Shown here: piece by piece, positions 5,849-7,835 of the stretch | Layout of the letters: the number at the start of each line of letters is the position of its first letter | Position numbering within the stretch: the first letter of the stretch is position 1 | Made by a program: the position numbers and the translations under genes | The notes under the pieces: generated by a model | Seen by the model: only the letters and a program-made list of their open reading frames with translations | What the model was told of the DNA's origin: nothing | Databases searched by the model: none | Assembly: GCA_023418705.1 (NCBI GenBank) | Contig: JAEZYZ010000241.1 | Location: 1-7,835, forward strand | From: Pseudomonadota bacterium | GTDB taxonomy: Bacteria; Myxococcota_A; Polyangia; Polyangiales; Polyangiaceae | Length of the DNA: 7,835 nucleotides | Direction: 5' to 3'

Positions 5849-7075
5849 TCACCCTGCAGTCCGAGCTCCCGCGGAAGGCCCACCGCCTGATGGTGCGGGC
5901 GCCCCTCGTCGGTGGTCGCGGGCAGGGCTGGCTCCGAAATCGGGCACCGGGACGGCGTAGAGAGCGGCGAGCCGGCGGCGCACCGTACTTTCGCGGGCGA
6001 GCCAGCGGAAGGCGCGGTCGCGCAGCGCGACCAGCAGGGGGTTCGAGAGCTGGGCGACCGCACCCATGCGCCGGCTGTCGACCACGAGGCGCGTGACGCG
6101 CGGGCGACGCTGCCCTTCGTAGGCGCGCAGCCCACCGGGGAGGCCGTGCTCGCGAAGGCTGGCCGCCAACACGACCGCGTCTTCGATCGCCTGGCAGGCG
6201 CCCTGGCCGAGGTTGGGGGTCATGGCGTGCGCCGCATCTCCGAGCAAGGCGACGCGCCCCTGTGTCCAGCGGGCGAGCGGCTTCAGGTCGACGATGTCGT
6301 TGCGCAGGATGCCGTCCATGTCAGTGGCCTCGAGCTCTGCTCGCACGCTCGGGCAGAAGTCAGCGAAGCGCTCCAGCAGCTCGGCGCGCGGATCCGCGCC
6401 GTCACGCCCCCCGGCGGGTGCGTTCGCGGTGGCAAACCAGTAGATCCGTCCGTCGCCGATCGGAACGCTGCCGAAGCGGCGCCCGCGCCCCCAGCGCTCG
6501 ATGGTGCGCGCCACGCGGTCCGACGCGGACAGCTGCGCCACGCCCCGCCAGCAGGTGTAGCCGGCATAGCGTGGCTCGAACGCGCCGAACACGGCGCGCC
6601 GAACGGCGCTGTGGATGCCGTCCGCCCCGATCAACGCCTCCACCGCGAGCGCCGCTCCGTGTTGGTCGCGGACCTGCACGCCCGAAGCGGTCTGCTCGAC
6701 GTGGGTGACCCCGCGTCCGAGCTCCAGGGTTTCGGGTGGGAGCGCTGTCGCCAGCGTTCGATTCAGCGCTCCGCGGTCGATCGCGACGCCCGCTTGGCCG
6801 AAGCGCTCGGCGAAGCTGCCGAGCGGGATGGCCTGCAGGGTGCGCCCGCGATGATCGGCGATCTCGCCGGTCGCGAGCACCGCCCCGCGCTGGCGCACCG
6901 CGTCGGCGACGCCCAGGGCGGCGAGCATGCGCATGGCGTTGACCTGGAGGGTCAGTCCGCCGCCGACGGCGCGGAGCTCGGGCGCCCGCTCCCAAATCCG
7001 GACCTCGAAACCCGCCCGAATCAGCGCGAGCGCTGCGGTCAGACCACCGGGACCGGCACCTGCAACCAGGATCAT
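5849..7075 (-). CDS. FAD-dependent aromatic-hydroxylase-type monooxygenase
   Basis: The product is 408 residues, the usual size for single-component flavoprotein monooxygenases of the p-hydroxybenzoate hydroxylase type, which use NAD(P)H and O2 to hydroxylate aromatic or related small molecules in the cytoplasm. The Rossmann motif GAGPGG is at 6-11, with E29 after the second strand for ribose binding. The DG motif is at 149-154 (IGADGI), binding FAD and NAD(P)H. The GD motif is in LLGDAAHAMTPNLGQG (277-292), binding the FAD ribityl chain. The fold is complete through the helix near 370; residues about 379-408 form a Gly/Pro/Ala/Arg-rich tail beyond the usual end. ATG at 7075 is firm: GGAGG lies seven bases upstream and the Rossmann strand begins at residue 2. 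An upstream in-frame extension overlaps the divergent TetR gene and is rejected. Substrate cannot be read from sequence. The divergent TetR gene is its likely regulator. Confidence 0.93.
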   Translation of the reverse strand: MILVAGAGPGGLTAALALIRAGFEVRIWERAPELRAVGGGLTLQVNAMRMLAALGVADAVRQRGAVLATGEIADHRGRTLQAIPLGSFAERFGQAGVAIDRGALNRTLATALPPETLELGRGVTHVEQTASGVQVRDQHGAALAVEALIGADGIHSAVRRAVFGAFEPRYAGYTCWRGVAQLSASDRVARTIERWGRGRRFGSVPIGDGRIYWFATANAPAGGRDGADPRAELLERFADFCPSVRAELEATDMDGILRNDIVDLKPLARWTQGRVALLGDAAHAMTPNLGQGACQAIEDAVVLAASLREHGLPGGLRAYEGQRRPRVTRLVVDSRRMGAVAQLSNPLLVALRDRAFRWLARESTVRRRLAALYAVPVPDFGASPARDHRRGAPAPSGGGPSAGARTAG

Positions 7076-7141
7076 CGTCAACCTCCGCGACAAACGTAGT
7101 ATTCGGCGGCAAGCTCTCCCACTCGCATTCTCTGGCGCCCC
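7076..7141. promoter_or_regulatory. Shared divergent promoter of monooxygenase and TetR genes
   Basis: The 66-base gap must hold both promoters and probably the TetR operator. It contains the GGAGG ribosome binding site of the monooxygenase gene (minus strand) and, on that strand, an AATACT that could serve as a -10 element. The segment CGTAGTATTCG is only an imperfect palindrome, so I cannot name an operator with confidence. Confidence 0.5.
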
Positions 7142-7768
7142 ATGGTCGACACGAATCCGCGAAAACGCCCGGTGCAACCGCGAGCTCGGGCCACGGTGGC
7201 GGCGATCTTGGAGGCGGCGGCTCGCATTTTGAAGCGCGAGGGGCCGGACGGCCTCACCACCAACCGGGTGGCGGAGGTCGCCGGCGTCAGCATCGGCAGC
7301 TTGTACCAATACTTCCCGACCAAGCAGGCGGTGGCGGCTGGCCTGGTCGAGCACCTGCTCGGGCGGGACCGAGAGCTCGTGGCACGAACCCTCGGCGACC
7401 TCGGCAGCGCCAGCCTGGCGGAAGGGCTCGCGGCGCTCGGACGGGTCATGTGCGCTCGCCAGCACTCGGTGGCTCCGGTGCTGCGGCATTTGTTGCCGTT
7501 GCTCTCCGAGCTCGAGCGTGACGCCCTCGTGGCGCGCGAGATCGACGCGATGCTCGCAACCTTCGGCGCGTTCGTGCGGGCGCGGCGCGCGGAGCTGCGA
7601 GCGGAGCTGCGCGAGGACGAGGCGCTCTTGGACGATGCCATCTTCGTGGCGGGGCATGGCGTCCGGGGCGCGCTGAACGCGGCGGCCGTGGATCGCCCCG
7701 AGCGGCTGCTCGATCCGGCCTTCGTCGAGCTGCTGCTGCGGCAGCTCCGCGCGCTCCTCATCGCGTGA
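7142..7768 (+). CDS. TetR/AcrR-family transcriptional repressor
   Basis: The product is 208 residues, a typical TetR length. The N-terminal DNA-binding domain is clear: RARATVAAILEAAARIL (14-30) forms helix 1, and the helix-turn-helix is within LTTNRVAEVAGVSIGSLYQYFPTK (38-61), including the family signature G-S-L-Y-Q-Y-F. The C-terminal helices (about 75-205, Leu/Ala/Arg-rich) form the ligand-binding and dimer part, which gives no clue to the ligand. TetR repressors usually control the divergent neighbour and themselves, so the monooxygenase at 5849-7075 is the likely target and its substrate or a related compound the likely inducer. ATG at 7142 has no clear ribosome binding site; no better start is visible and the first helix follows at the expected distance. 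Confidence 0.93.
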   Translation: MVDTNPRKRPVQPRARATVAAILEAAARILKREGPDGLTTNRVAEVAGVSIGSLYQYFPTKQAVAAGLVEHLLGRDRELVARTLGDLGSASLAEGLAALGRVMCARQHSVAPVLRHLLPLLSELERDALVAREIDAMLATFGAFVRARRAELRAELREDEALLDDAIFVAGHGVRGALNAAAVDRPERLLDPAFVELLLRQLRALLIA

Positions 7769-7799
7769 GCCGCTGCCCGGTTCGGCGTGGAAACGACCC

Positions 7800-7835
7800 C
7801 CGGGCCCCCCCCGGAAACCGCGCCGCCCGGGGGGG
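7800..7835. terminator. C/G-rich hairpin at the right edge, possible terminator
   Basis: A C-run ending in GG before AAACC can pair with the CCGGGGGGG at the end of the window (about nine pairs, loop about 12 bases). It lies some 35 bases after the TetR stop codon, where a terminator is expected. The homopolymer runs sit at the window edge, where base calls may be unreliable. Confidence 0.25.

Noticed and set aside
5912..7099. 395-codon open frame on the plus strand
   Set aside because: It is antisense to the monooxygenase, whose FAD motifs fix the real frame.
7076..7657. Upstream extension of the monooxygenase frame
   Set aside because: It overlaps the divergent TetR gene, and the Rossmann fold begins right at ATG 7075 behind a good ribosome binding site.

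Overview
The window is a high-GC stretch of bacterial chromosome. Cysteine-rich lipoproteins with Gly/Ser/Ala linkers, a secreted two-part envelope protein with a beta-barrel-like C-terminus, and uncharacterised membrane proteins recall large-genome Myxococcota such as the Polyangia. That placement is inferred from protein style; there is no rRNA or marker gene. The last bases are runs of C and G, as at a contig edge.

Layout. Bases 1-583 (minus) hold the 5' part of a cysteine-rich protein that runs off the left edge. It carries nine cysteines spaced exactly six residues apart. Bases 602-905 have no convincing gene but several inverted repeats. Two plus-strand integral membrane proteins follow: 906-1466, with about six helices, and 1676-2425, with an N-terminal CxxC-x4-CxxC motif. 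They converge on a minus-strand pair: a short TPR-like helical-repeat protein (3379 up to at most 3771) and a lipoprotein ending in two knottin-like modules (2553-3341). A divergent plus-strand envelope protein (canonical start 3879, coding signal from about 3708, end 4640) converges on a second cysteine-rich lipoprotein (4662-5240, minus). Bases 5378-5767 encode only the C-terminal half of a metallophosphoesterase. The right end is a classic divergent pair: an FAD-dependent monooxygenase (5849-7075, minus) and a TetR-family repressor (7142-7768, plus) sharing a 66-base promoter gap.

How the parts relate. The TetR protein probably represses the neighbouring monooxygenase and itself, releasing when it binds a small molecule. 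The lipoproteins, the cysteine-ladder protein and the barrel-like protein are probably all exported, so much of the window serves the cell surface. Nothing in the sequence ties them into one pathway.

Several genes lack a clean 5' end: the cysteine-ladder gene, the TPR-like gene, the barrel-like gene and the phosphoesterase. Either the segment is partly decayed or rearranged, or the sequence carries small indels. I found no complete undescribed system. The best leads are the nine-unit cysteine ladder, the tandem knottin-like lipoprotein, and the start-less divergent junction near 3640-3780.
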